A DNA stretch of 64,000 nucleotides from Pelagibius sp040217155 (GCA_040217155.1 JAVJNS010000030.1:1-64000); one strand, 5' to 3'; positions 52,600 to 60,638 are shown, counted from the stretch's first letter. The notes: a model not told the origin generated them from the letters alone. Made by a program: numbers and translations.

Positions 52600-52677
52600 G
52601 CCGGTCGCCAAAGACCGTGCAGCCGTGCGGTGGGGACTCCGCGTTTTCCGCGTCGATCGCCGTCGATCTTGCCCTGG

Positions 52678-55035
52678 TTATCGGTTCCGCGATTCGACGG
52701 GCGGCGGCGTGAACGCGGCGACGTCGGGCGCCGCGCCGGTCAGCCGCTCGACCTCGACAAGGCAGGTCAACGCGCTGGGTCCCTGTGCCAGAGGCGAGGT
52801 TGGCAGGTCCGGCGTGAGGGTGTTGGGATTGCCGTGCTTGCAGCAGTCCGCATCGTTGTCCCAATCCGGGTCGTACCAGGCGCCGGTCGCCAGGGCCACG
52901 ACGCCCGGGCGCAGGCCTGCGTCGAGCTGGGCAACGCTGAGGCAGGCGCCGCGCCCGTTGAAGAGTCTCACCAGATCGCCGTCCGCGATATCCCGCCGCG
53001 CCGCGTCCTCGGGGTTCAAGCGGCACGGCTCGCGGCCGCTGATCTTCCCGGCGCGGCTGTAGGCGCTGTGGTCGAGTTGGCTGTGCAGCCGGCGCTCGGG
53101 CTGATGCGATATCAGATGCAGGGGGTAGTCCTGGGTTATGCTCGAACCCAGCCATTCCCGCGGCTCCAGCCAAACCGGATGCCCCGCAATGCCGTCCAGG
53201 CCGAAAGCGGCGATGGTCTCGCTGTAGATCTCGATGCGGCCCGACGGGGTGGCGAGGGGAAAGACCTCGGGGTCACCGCGGAAGTCGCTCAGCATCACCC
53301 GGGCTTCTGCGGGAGCCTCGAGCCGCAGCACGCCGCGCTCCATGAAGTCGTCGTAGTCCGGAAGGTCAAAGCCCAGTTCCTGTCCGCGGCGCCGTGATTC
53401 CCGATACAGCTCGCAAAGCCACTGCGCCTCGCCGCGTCCTTCGGTAAAGGCCTCCTCGAAACTGGTGTTGGCGCCGCCGCCCGGCCGCAGGCGGCTGGCC
53501 AGGCCGGCGAAGATGTCGTGGTCGCTGCGCGCCTCGCCGAAGGGGCGGGCAACCTGGCGCGCCGCGAACATGTAGCTGTCACGCGGCGAGCCCGCGAGGT
53601 CGTTGCGCTCCAGTGACACCGTCGCGGGCAGCACGATGTCCGCGTGGCGGGCGAGAGGTGTCCAGAACGGCTCGTGCACCACGACGGTCTCGATGCGCTG
53701 CCAGGCGCGGCGCAGCCGGTTGAGATCCTGATGGTGGTGGAAGGGGTTGCCGCCGGCCCAGTAGACCAGGCGAATATCGGGATAGCGGAGCTTGCGGCCG
53801 TCATAGTCGAATATCGCGCCAGGAGTCAGCAGCATGTCGGCGATGCGCGCCACCGGGATGAAGCTGTCGACCGGGTTCTTGCCGGTCGGCAACGCCGCCC
53901 AAGGCAGGTGGGCCCGATCACTGCCGACACTGTTGACGGCGCCGAGCCCGAGCGCGAAACCGCTGCCGGGCCGGCCGACGCCGCCGAGCATTGCCGCCAG
54001 TACCACCAGCATCCAGTAAGCCTGTTCGCCGTTCTGCTGGCGGGTCAGGGACCAGCTCGCCGAGATGGTCGTCGGCGTCGAGGCCATGCGCCGCGCCAGC
54101 GTGACGATGCTGTCGGCCGCGAGGCCCGTGATCCCCGCTGCCCACTGCGCATCCTTTGGCACGCCGTTATTGTCGCCCATGAGGTAGGGCCGGAAGCGCG
54201 CGAAACCGACGCAGTAACGATCGAGGAAACCCTGGTCGTGCAGAGTCTCGCTGACCAGGGTGTGGGCCAGGGCCAGCATCAGGGCGACATCGGTATTGGG
54301 TCGGATCGGCAGCCACTGCGCGTCTAGATCGGCCAGGGTGTCGCTGGCCACCGGGCTGACGTTCACGAAGTCGACACCCGCCCGCTGGGCCGCCCGCATG
54401 TCTTCGGCCTGGCTGTGCCGGCCGGTGCCGCCGGAGTTGACCTGCGAGTTGCGCAGCGCCATACCGCCGAAAGCGACCACGAGCCCGGCGCCCTCGGCAA
54501 TCGAGCGCCACGAGGTGTGCTCGATGAGCAATTGAGACATCGACCCGACCACATGCGGCAGGATCACCTCCGCGGCGGCGTAGCTGTAGGAGTTGCGGGC
54601 GGTGGTGGAGCCGCCGAAGAGGTTCATGAAGCGCCGTAATTGGCTCTGGGCGTGGTGAAACCGCCCGGCGCTGGCCCAGCCGTAGGAGCCGGCATAGATC
54701 GCCTCGTTGCCCCAGCCGTCGCGAACCCGGTCGAGTTCCCGCGCGGTCAGGTCCAGGGCCTCATCCCAGTCCAGTTCGACGAAGCTGTCGCGCCCGCGCA
54801 GCGCCCGGTGGTTTTCGCCGTCATTTTCGAGAAAGCCGCGACGCACCATCGGCTTGCCGATGCGGCAGGGGCCGTCGAGAGTCTCCAGCATGGCCGCGCC
54901 GATGGGCGAGGGCGCCGGGTCGTCTTCGAAGCCGCGCAGTTCGACGGGTCGGCCGTTTTCGACGACAACCCGGTAGGCCCCCCAGTGCGCGGCGGTCAGC
55001 GGCAGGCTTCCGACACCATCATCGGTGACAGCCAT
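52678..55035 (-). CDS. Molybdopterin oxidoreductase, BisC/TorA-type
   Basis: A 785-residue molybdopterin-guanine-dinucleotide enzyme of the DMSO reductase family. The segment YAGSYGWASAGRFHHAQSQLRRFMNLFGG carries the Mo-ligand serine as in BisC/TorA. The C-terminal domain (LISHQPERRLHSQLDHSAYSR, CRLNPEDAARRDIADGDLVRLFN) is the cofactor-binding domain. No N-terminal cysteine cluster for iron-sulfur and no Tat signal are seen, so it is a soluble, cytoplasmic, BisC-like enzyme. It lies 4 bp after the PLP-enzyme gene, in a two-gene operon. Substrate is unknown; S-oxides or N-oxides (biotin or methionine sulfoxide) are typical. Confidence 0.9.
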   Translation of the reverse strand: MAVTDDGVGSLPLTAAHWGAYRVVVENGRPVELRGFEDDPAPSPIGAAMLETLDGPCRIGKPMVRRGFLENDGENHRALRGRDSFVELDWDEALDLTARELDRVRDGWGNEAIYAGSYGWASAGRFHHAQSQLRRFMNLFGGSTTARNSYSYAAAEVILPHVVGSMSQLLIEHTSWRSIAEGAGLVVAFGGMALRNSQVNSGGTGRHSQAEDMRAAQRAGVDFVNVSPVASDTLADLDAQWLPIRPNTDVALMLALAHTLVSETLHDQGFLDRYCVGFARFRPYLMGDNNGVPKDAQWAAGITGLAADSIVTLARRMASTPTTISASWSLTRQQNGEQAYWMLVVLAAMLGGVGRPGSGFALGLGAVNSVGSDRAHLPWAALPTGKNPVDSFIPVARIADMLLTPGAIFDYDGRKLRYPDIRLVYWAGGNPFHHHQDLNRLRRAWQRIETVVVHEPFWTPLARHADIVLPATVSLERNDLAGSPRDSYMFAARQVARPFGEARSDHDIFAGLASRLRPGGGANTSFEEAFTEGRGEAQWLCELYRESRRRGQELGFDLPDYDDFMERGVLRLEAPAEARVMLSDFRGDPEVFPLATPSGRIEIYSETIAAFGLDGIAGHPVWLEPREWLGSSITQDYPLHLISHQPERRLHSQLDHSAYSRAGKISGREPCRLNPEDAARRDIADGDLVRLFNGRGACLSVAQLDAGLRPGVVALATGAWYDPDWDNDADCCKHGNPNTLTPDLPTSPLAQGPSALTCLVEVERLTGAAPDVAAFTPPPVESRNR

Positions 55036-55039
55036 CGGA

Positions 55040-56095
55040 TCAATTCCCTTCCGGTCCCTCCGAAACGATTACCATGCAGCGGCTGTCTGTTCCAGGTTGC
55101 ATTGCCTTGACGGCGGCCAGGCCGGCCGCGCCGCTCGGTGTCGTCGCGAGGTCATGGGCGGCGAGCAAGTCCGCGGCGGAGGCGGCGTCGCTGTCCGAGA
55201 CGGTCACGAAGGTATCCGCGTCCGACCGCAGCGACTGGTAGCAGATCAGCGAAGCCTCTTTGCAGTCAAGCCGTCCCATGTTCGATACCGGCCCCTCGGC
55301 GCGCGTCAGCCTGTCCGCTTTGATGCTCGTCATGAGGCAGGGCGCGGCCTCGGGTTCGACAACGGTAATGATTGGCTGCTCTGCCCAGTGGGCGCGAATA
55401 TGTCCGGCGACGGCCGCGGCTAGCCCGCCGACGCCGGCCTGCAGGTAGACGTGAGTCGGCCAGGCGCCGCTTGCCGCAAAGTTCGCGCGGCATTCCTCGG
55501 CCAGCACGGTATAGCCTTCCATGACCAGGGCGGGACGCTCGGTGTAGCCGTCCCAGGATCCGTCGGCCAGGAGAAGCCAGTCGCTCACTTCCGCGGACCG
55601 CGCGGCGAAGGCGACGCTGTCGTCGTAGCTGCCGCCGACGCGGACCACCTCCGCCCCCAGCGATCTGATTCGGTTGGCAAAGCCTTCGGGAACCGCAGCG
55701 CACAGGACGATCACGGCATGGGCGCCGAACACCCTGGCGCCGGCTGCGAGGGAAAGGCCGTGATTGCCGGCGCTGGCTGTGACGAAAGTCAGAGTCTCGG
55801 CAATGCTCCGGGCTTTCTCCCCCAGCAGGTCTGTGGTTCCCGCGGCATCGGCGATCATCTGCGCGACGGCAAAAGCCCCGCCCAGCGCCTTGAAACTGCC
55901 GAGCCGCATCCGCTGGGTTTCGTCTTTGGCAAACAGGGCTCCGACGCCCAGGCCCGCGGCGAGGCTGGGCAGTTCGACGAGCGGCGTCGGCTGATAGACC
56001 GGGCACTGCCGCAGAAGCGCCAGCGGGCGGTCTGCCGAGACCTTGAAGTGGCGCGGTTCGGCCGTCTGCCCGCGCGACATGTTGTTGAGCAGCAT
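55040..56095 (-). CDS. PLP-dependent lyase, diaminopropionate ammonia-lyase-like
   Basis: A 351-residue fold-type II PLP enzyme. The PLP lysine lies in RMRLGSFKALGGAFAVAQM (S-F-K-A), and the phosphate-binding loop is in GVGGLAAAVAGH. TASAGNHGLSLAAGARVFGAHAVIVL is the classical asparagine loop. The G-S-F-K-A-L-G-G motif is characteristic of 2,3-diaminopropionate ammonia-lyase (YgeX); related threonine/serine dehydratase and hydroxyaspartate lyases are alternatives. The length is shorter than the 400 residues of typical YgeX. It is the first gene of a pair with the molybdoenzyme, divergent from the M20 hydrolase. A later in-frame ATG at 56080 is an alternative start. Confidence 0.85.
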   Translation of the reverse strand: MLLNNMSRGQTAEPRHFKVSADRPLALLRQCPVYQPTPLVELPSLAAGLGVGALFAKDETQRMRLGSFKALGGAFAVAQMIADAAGTTDLLGEKARSIAETLTFVTASAGNHGLSLAAGARVFGAHAVIVLCAAVPEGFANRIRSLGAEVVRVGGSYDDSVAFAARSAEVSDWLLLADGSWDGYTERPALVMEGYTVLAEECRANFAASGAWPTHVYLQAGVGGLAAAVAGHIRAHWAEQPIITVVEPEAAPCLMTSIKADRLTRAEGPVSNMGRLDCKEASLICYQSLRSDADTFVTVSDSDAASAADLLAAHDLATTPSGAAGLAAVKAMQPGTDSRCMVIVSEGPEGN

Positions 56096-56282
56096 CCGCG
56101 TATGATAGCGCTTGTTTGAGACTAAGAACCATCAAGAGTGCATATAAAGTGACAAAGAGAGTCAAGAATCAGCGCAACTTTGACCTGTACGCGTCAGGAT
56201 AAATTGACAGACTACGCGGCAGGACGAGGCACGGGCCCCGGGTCCGGTCGATCCCGGCGCCGGCACAGCGGGAGGGCGCATC

Positions 56283-57455
56283 ATGTCACAAGCCATTGGG
56301 CTGTCGGAAGAACTGAGCCAGCAGATGACGGCATGGCGGCACGACCTGCACCGGCATCCCGAACTGGGTTTCGAGGAAACCCGCACCGCCCGGTTGGCCG
56401 CCGAGCGACTGCGCGCCGCCGGCCTGGAGGTCCACGAGGGTGTCGGCGGCACCGGTGTGGTGGGCGTTCTCAGGCGCGGCAACGGTCCCGGTTCGATCGG
56501 GCTGCGCGCGGACATGGACGCCCTGGCCATCGCCGAAGAGAACACTTTCGATCACCGCTCACGGCACCCGGGCCGCATGCACGCCTGTGGCCACGACGGC
56601 CACACGGCGATGCTGCTGGGCGCGGCCCGGCACCTGGCCGCCGAGGGAAACTTCAGCGGCACGGCGGTGTTCATTTTCCAGCCCGCCGAAGAGCATGGGC
56701 GCGGTGCCTTGGCGATGATCGACGACGGCCTGTTCAAGCGCTTTCCCGTCGACGCCGTCTACGCCATCCACAACCTGCCTTCCCTGGAGGCCGGGAAGCT
56801 CGCGGTTCGCGAGGGGGCGATCATGGCTTGCGAGGATACCTTCGAGATCCGGGTCGAAGGCAAGGGAACCCATGCGGCTTTGCCGCATCGGGGCATCGAT
56901 CCCATTCTCGTCGGCGCCGAGATCGTCACGGCGCTGCAGTCGCTGGTCTCCAGGACGCTCGATCCGCTGGACAACGCCGTCGTTTCGGTGACCGACTTTC
57001 GGTGCGACGGCACCCGCAACGTGATTCCCGCGCGTGTTGCGATCTCCGGCGATGCGCGGTCGTTCGGCCCCAAGGTGCAGGACCATATCGAAACCGGCAT
57101 GGAGCGGATCGCCGCCGGCATCTGCGCGGCGCACGGCGCCAGCCATCGGCTAAGCTACAAGCGCGAGTTCGCCGCCACCATCAACACCGCCCGCGAGGCG
57201 GCGGCCGCCGCCGCGGTGGCCGAAGCCGCTTTCGGTGCCGGTCGGGTCGACCGGGACTGTCCTGCGTTGATGGCCTCGGAAGATTTCGGCTTCATGCTGC
57301 AGCAAAAGCCGGGCGCCTACATCCTGCTCGGCAATGGCGGCGACGGCCCCGGCGGCTGCGGTCTGCACAGTCCGAATTACGACTTCAATGACGACGTGCT
57401 GTCGACCGGGGCTGGTTTCTGGGTGCGCTTGGTGGAATCGCAGTTGTCCGGCTGA
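56283..57455 (+). CDS. M20-family amidohydrolase (hippurate-hydrolase-like)
   Basis: A 390-residue zinc aminoacylase/amidohydrolase. Metal-site motifs are RADMDALAI, MHACGHDGHTAMLLGAA and FQPAEEHGRGALAMI, with ALMASEDFGFML near the end. The lid domain VEGKGTHAALPHRGIDPI is normal. The family removes acyl groups from N-acyl amino acids (hippurate, N-acetyl-L-amino acids, indoleacetyl conjugates). The start at ATG 56283 has GGAGGGCGCATC upstream. It diverges from the PLP-lyase/molybdoenzyme pair across a 187-bp gap and may share its pathway. Remains of an amino-acid ABC ATPase gene lie downstream. Confidence 0.93.
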   Translation: MSQAIGLSEELSQQMTAWRHDLHRHPELGFEETRTARLAAERLRAAGLEVHEGVGGTGVVGVLRRGNGPGSIGLRADMDALAIAEENTFDHRSRHPGRMHACGHDGHTAMLLGAARHLAAEGNFSGTAVFIFQPAEEHGRGALAMIDDGLFKRFPVDAVYAIHNLPSLEAGKLAVREGAIMACEDTFEIRVEGKGTHAALPHRGIDPILVGAEIVTALQSLVSRTLDPLDNAVVSVTDFRCDGTRNVIPARVAISGDARSFGPKVQDHIETGMERIAAGICAAHGASHRLSYKREFAATINTAREAAAAAAVAEAAFGAGRVDRDCPALMASEDFGFMLQQKPGAYILLGNGGDGPGGCGLHSPNYDFNDDVLSTGAGFWVRLVESQLSG

Positions 57456-57486
57456 ATTCAGCTGCCACCTGTTCCCACGGCTGCGG

Positions 57487-57562
57487 CTTAGAGCGCTTTA
57501 CGTCCAGTTTGAATCAGTTCTGTTTTCGAGCGGTGCGGCGATCCGTCAGGAGGCAGGCGCAG
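57487..57562 (-). repeat. Dispersed intergenic repeat, copy 3 (inverted)
   Basis: Reverse complement matches copy 2 (13088-13160): GCCTGCCTCCTGACGGATCG, CGCCGCACCGCTCGAAAACA and AAAGCGCTCTAAG are shared, with a few substitutions. It begins 32 bp after the M20 amidohydrolase stop, in opposite orientation to that gene. The truncated ATPase pseudogene lies just right of it. Confidence 0.85.
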
Positions 57563-57637
57563 CCCTGAAGCTCTTCCGGGCGATGCGGCGCATCGGGCGG
57601 CCTGACGACGCAGCGGGCGCCCGCCGCTCGAAAATCC

Positions 57638-57894
57638 GCCAGGGCCTTGGCGATGGCCACGCGTTGCTGCTGGCCGCCGGAAAGCTGATGGGGGTAGTGC
57701 TGATCCTTGTCTTCCAGGCCAACCTCCTTGAGCAGCTCCTGGGCTTTGACCGTGGCGTCGGCCTTGTCTTTCCCATGCACAAGAATCTGCGGCTGCTCGA
57801 TGTTGTCGATCGCGGTCAGGTGGGGAAAAGATTGAATTGGTGAAACACCATGCCGACGCTTCCCCGCTCGGTGCGCACCGCGAGCACGTTCTAC
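57638..57894 (-). pseudogene. Remnant of a GlnQ-type amino-acid ABC transporter ATPase
   Basis: Read leftwards from 57894, the fragment gives NVLAVRTERGSVGMVFHQFNLFP, then a frame change, then HLTAIDNIEQPQILVHGKDKADATVKAQELLKEVGLEDKDQHYPHQLSGGQQQRVAIAKALA. This covers the Q-loop to signature part of a polar amino-acid ABC ATPase (GlnQ/ArtP class). At about 57830 a run of four C's replaces the five needed for FPHLTA, so one base has been lost. The 5' part with Walker A ends at the left inverted repeat of the transposon, and the 3' part with Walker B is lost after ALA. It cannot make a functional ATPase. Confidence 0.85.
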
Positions 57895-57918
57895 GGAAAC
57901 TATCCGGTTGACGTACCA
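57895..57918 (+). repeat. Left terminal inverted repeat
   Basis: Reads GGAAACTATCCGGTTGACG followed by TACCA. It matches the right end reverse-complemented at 23 of 24 positions. It directly borders the ATPase fragment. Confidence 0.9.
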
Positions 57919-57961
57919 CGCATGACTCCCTATATTCCTTCTATCAACGAAGGAACGAGTC

Positions 57962-58902
57962 ATGAGCAGCCCCAAAGTAGACCTCACCAAGCCCATCTTT
58001 CACGACAACGACGCCGCGCGTGAGCATCTGGAAAGCCTGCTCTGGCCGAATGGTCCCGTTTGTCCGCACTGCGGGAATAATGACGGTGATCGGATCACCA
58101 AGCTTAAGGGCAAGTCCACTCGCCCCGGTGTCTATAAGTGCAAAGAAAAGGAATGCCGCAAGCCCTTCACAGTGACCATTGGTACCGTGATGGAGCGCAG
58201 CAAGATCCCGCTTTGCAAATGGGTGCTGGCCGCTCAACTGATGGCTTCCAGCAAGAAGGGCATGAGCGCCCTTCAGCTACAGCGCATGATCGGCACCAAC
58301 TACGAAAGCGCGTGGTTCCTGTTCCACCGTCTGCGGGAGTGCGCCATTGACCCAAAGCGCGGCCCAGTCGGCGGCAGCAATAAGGTTGTCGAGGCCGATG
58401 AAACCTACGTTGGCGGCAAGGCTCGCAACGCCCGCAAAGGAAAGCCCGTTCCAAAGAAGCAGGCCGTGTTCTCGCTGGTCGAGCGTGATGGCGAAGTGCG
58501 CTCCTTTCACGTTACCAACGTCAACGCCAAGACCCTGCGGCCCATCCTCGTGCAGAATGCAGACCGCAAGTCCTACCTGATGACCGATGAAAGCGCCGTC
58601 TATCCCTAGGTTGGCGAAGAGTATGCAGGCCACGGCACCGTGAACCACAGCGCCGCCGAATATGTGCGCGGCACCATCTGGTATACGAACAGCGTCGAGT
58701 CCTACTTCGCCATCCTGAAGCGCGGCATCATGTGCTCATTCCACAATGTGTCAGAGGCTCACCGGTACCGCTACCTTGCCGAGTTCGATTTCCGTACAAC
58801 CAACTCAAGGACAGCGATCTGGAGCGCGCTGAGGCCCTCCTGAAAGGCGAGCAGGGCAACCGGCTCATGTATCAACAACCTCGTGAAGCCCAGAATGCCT
58901 AA
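57962..58902 (+). pseudogene. IS1595-family transposase, nonsense and frameshift mutant
   Basis: The intact part (57962-58609, 215 residues) has an N-terminal zinc ribbon (CPHCGNNDG and YKCKEKECRKPF), an ISXO2-like region (MSALQLQRMIGTNYESAWFLFHRLR), and two catalytic aspartates in EADETYVGGK and LMTDESAVYP. An in-frame TAG at 58607-58609 follows. Beyond it VGEEYAGHGTVNHSAAEYVRG and NSVESYFAILKRG, with the catalytic Glu, continue in frame. At about 58794 one T is missing (CGTACAACC for CGTTACAACC), and the rest (YNQLKDSDLERAEALLKGEQ) needs the shifted frame to reach TAA 58900-58902. Two lesions make it inactive. Confidence 0.92.
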
Positions 58903-58940
58903 GCAGCACGCAAGGGCGTTCAACCGCTGGAGGCGAAAGC

Positions 58941-59327
58941 GTGATTAAGCCCATCGAATACGACGATGTGTTTGGCTATGACGATAGCGGCAAGCCCTGC
59001 GCTGTGCAGTTGCACGGCAACGTCTATGGCTTCGGATATGCATTCTGTGGTGCGCTTAAACCGCTGCTCGATAGAGGCTGCTTAGCAACACATCGCCTCT
59101 TCGATGACGGCGCAGCGTTCATATTTGTCTTTGACCCTAAGGCCAGTGAAACTGAATTATGGAAAGGGCAGTGGGCCGAGGACGAGGGAAAAATCTACTC
59201 GATTGTTGACCCGGCCCGAGTCGGTCTCTTGTCAAAGTCACCCGAATCTTTTGACGCCCTTAAGGACTTTGCCAAATCGGATATGTCCGCATTGGGACTG
59301 CAACCAAGCTCACTCTCCAAGAGATAG
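58941..59327 (+). CDS. Transposon passenger, hypothetical protein
   Basis: A 128-residue protein I do not recognise. It starts with GTG 58941 after GGAGGCGAAAGC. It is globular, with aromatic and glycine-rich N-terminal half (VFGYDDSGKPCAVQLHGNVYGFGYAFCGAL) and an acidic middle (FDPKASETELWKGQWAEDEGKIYSIVD). There is no signal or membrane segment. It lies between the dead transposase and a tiny opposite-strand ORF, inside the inverted repeats. Intactness of this ORF alongside a decayed transposase suggests it may be useful to the host or recently acquired. Confidence 0.55.
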   Translation: MIKPIEYDDVFGYDDSGKPCAVQLHGNVYGFGYAFCGALKPLLDRGCLATHRLFDDGAAFIFVFDPKASETELWKGQWAEDEGKIYSIVDPARVGLLSKSPESFDALKDFAKSDMSALGLQPSSLSKR

Positions 59328-59408
59328 TCTGCTGGCAACAGCCCGAACGGCAGGGAGGGAGATTCATAGAATGCTCTGCGCGTTACGGGATCAGTGAAAT
59401 CAAGATTT

Positions 59409-59576
59409 TTACCCGCCACCTTTCCCTACCTTCGGCCCCTCGGGACTCTTTGATGACTGGTTGCTAGACTGCTTCTCGCGATCCCGCTTTGGGCGGGGTT
59501 GCGGGGGCGTTTTCAGCAGGCGCTTTAGCAGTTCGTCGCGTTCCTGCTCTTCGACGCTTTGCTTTCTGTCATTCAT
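59409..59576 (-). CDS. Small charged 55-residue protein (transposon passenger)
   Basis: An ORF from ATG 59576 to TAA 59409, running on the opposite strand. It begins MNDRKQSVEEQERDELLKRL, continues LKTPPQPRPKRDREK and ends in a Ser/Lys/Gly tail (SSKSPEGPKVGKGGG). It is highly charged, with a short amphipathic helix then a Pro/Arg-rich stretch. Such 50-70-residue LLKRLLKTPPQPRP-type peptides occur near mobile elements; I recall no function. It diverges from the MltR-like gene with 14 bp between starts, so a shared promoter or paired role is possible. Confidence 0.5.
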   Translation of the reverse strand: MNDRKQSVEEQERDELLKRLLKTPPQPRPKRDREKQSSNQSSKSPEGPKVGKGGG

Positions 59577-59590
59577 GGGGCCACGTTACC

Positions 59591-60208
59591 ATGCCTGATC
59601 TAAAGGACCAGAATGAACTAGATGCCTATTACTTAGCGGATTCAGGGGCCCCACGAGCGGCCGGCGTCATGTGGCCAGCCATCATAGAAAAAAGGATTGA
59701 TGCCCTCTTCACAGTCGGCCTGCGCCCTGATGCGGCAGTTCACAACGAATTATTTCAGCCTAGCGGCGCAATCGGCAACTACGCCGTAAAGGTCCGGTTG
59801 GCTTACATGCTCGGCTGGATCGGGAAGGATGTATACGACGACCTACTATTGGTCGCGCGCATCCGAAATCGCTTCGCCCACGTCCTTGAAGCTACAGACT
59901 TTACAGATCAGAAAGTCGCTGCGTGGCTGGGCAACATGAAGGTACACAAACTCCTTCCCGACATGCTGGAGAGTGCCAAGGAGCGCGCAGAGGCGGACCC
60001 AAGCGTGGAAAGTCTGGTCATGGCGGATGTGATCAAAGACGCCATTGAGGATGGCCAGATGGGATTCCGGTTCTGCCTTGATATGATGCTACACCACCTT
60101 GATAAGTGTTATGCGAACATGGAGCGCAACTTAGCTAATCTTCCTGAGGATTGGGCCACGTCAGATGAACCGACTCGGACTGCTCGCAAACCTTCCGAAA
60201 AATCCTGA
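59591..60208 (+). CDS. MltR-like protein (transposon passenger)
   Basis: A 205-residue helical protein. The central block ELFQPSGAIGNYAVKVRLAYMLGWIGKDVYDDLLLVARIRNRFAHVLEA matches the MltR (mannitol operon repressor)/DUF4145-like pattern of phage- and defence-island-associated proteins, in which G-x-L-G-x-F-S-x-K-x-x-L-A-Y and R-N-x-F-A-H are conserved. No DNA-binding motif is seen in this family, so MltR is probably not a classical repressor. ATG 59591 (MPDLKDQNELDAYYL) was preferred over the longer 59489 frame, which lies in sequence coding the small divergent ORF. It is last in the transposon and 137 bp from the right inverted repeat. Confidence 0.7.
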   Translation: MPDLKDQNELDAYYLADSGAPRAAGVMWPAIIEKRIDALFTVGLRPDAAVHNELFQPSGAIGNYAVKVRLAYMLGWIGKDVYDDLLLVARIRNRFAHVLEATDFTDQKVAAWLGNMKVHKLLPDMLESAKERAEADPSVESLVMADVIKDAIEDGQMGFRFCLDMMLHHLDKCYANMERNLANLPEDWATSDEPTRTARKPSEKS

Positions 60209-60345
60209 CCGCCCCCTCCTCAAGACTCTCCTAGAGAGGGTCGTACTCCGATAGAGCAAGTGCGCCAGCCCCCACCATCTCCGCGGTGATCTCAATCTCG
60301 CAAGTTTCCGGCCTGTCACGCATTTTGGAGATGGTGCCTTGAATC

Positions 60346-60369
60346 TGGTACGTCAACCGGATAGTTCCC
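60346..60369 (-). repeat. Right terminal inverted repeat
   Basis: Reverse complement begins GGGAACTATCCGGTTGACG and differs from the left repeat only at the third base. It marks the right edge of the transposon. Confidence 0.9.
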
Positions 60370-60638
60370 CCTCCATCATCCGCAGTATTTCCGCGTCGCT
60401 ACAGACACGGTGTTCCAGGAATCCCCCCGAATTCCATAGAAATACAAATGTAGGCAGGCGAATTACTGTATTCAGCGCTATAATTACATTTGCACGGTCC
60501 AGCCTCTGGTGCGGTTTGTTGTTTTTCACTCTGAAGCTATTGACATGATAGCGGTCGCTTGTGCTCAATGGTCAGCACAAAGGCCGATATTATGAGAAAA
60601 AAACTCTAAATGGGTTGTTCGTCTGAAGTGGAAACATC
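60370..60638. other. AT-rich flank right of the transposon
   Basis: This 269-bp stretch is clearly poorer in GC than the chromosome around it. The missing 5' part of the ATPase pseudogene is not found here. On the minus strand a short frame next to the repeat reads GGFLEHRVCSDAEILRMMEG, which could be the broken end of a gene I cannot name. A dyad before the AsnC gene is listed separately. Confidence 0.4.
60559..60580. promoter_or_regulatory. Candidate Lrp/AsnC operator
   Basis: Inverted repeat TTGTGCT-CAATGGTC-AGCACAA, 7-bp arms and 8-bp spacer, 58 bp upstream of the AsnC-type start codon; TATTAT follows at 60588-60593. Lrp/AsnC proteins often bind their own promoters at such dyads. Inferred. 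Confidence 0.4.

Larger units (their letters stand above)
57895..60369. mobile_element. IS1595-family transposon with passenger genes
   Basis: A 2,475-bp element bounded by 24-bp inverted repeats with one mismatch (57895-57918 and 60346-60369; outer ends GGAAACTATCCGG and GGGAACTATCCGG). It carries a degraded IS1595-like transposase and three ORFs (58941-59327, 59409-59576, 59591-60208) unrelated to transposition. Members of this family are known to carry passenger genes. No 8-bp target duplication is found: the left flank CGTTCTAC differs from the right flank CCTCCATC. The left end cuts the ATPase pseudogene. Composition is lower in GC than the surrounding chromosome. Confidence 0.88.

Noticed and set aside
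59489..59590. Longer start for the MltR-like gene
   Set aside because: The extra 34 residues are the complement of the small divergent ORF and look non-coding; ATG 59591 begins where the protein-like sequence starts.
57887..60377. 8-bp target-site duplication of the transposon
   Set aside because: CGTTCTAC on the left and CCTCCATC on the right do not match.
60540..60568. TTGACA as -35 of a promoter for the AsnC-type gene
   Set aside because: No acceptable -10 box lies 16-18 bp downstream (GCTCAA or CTCAAT).
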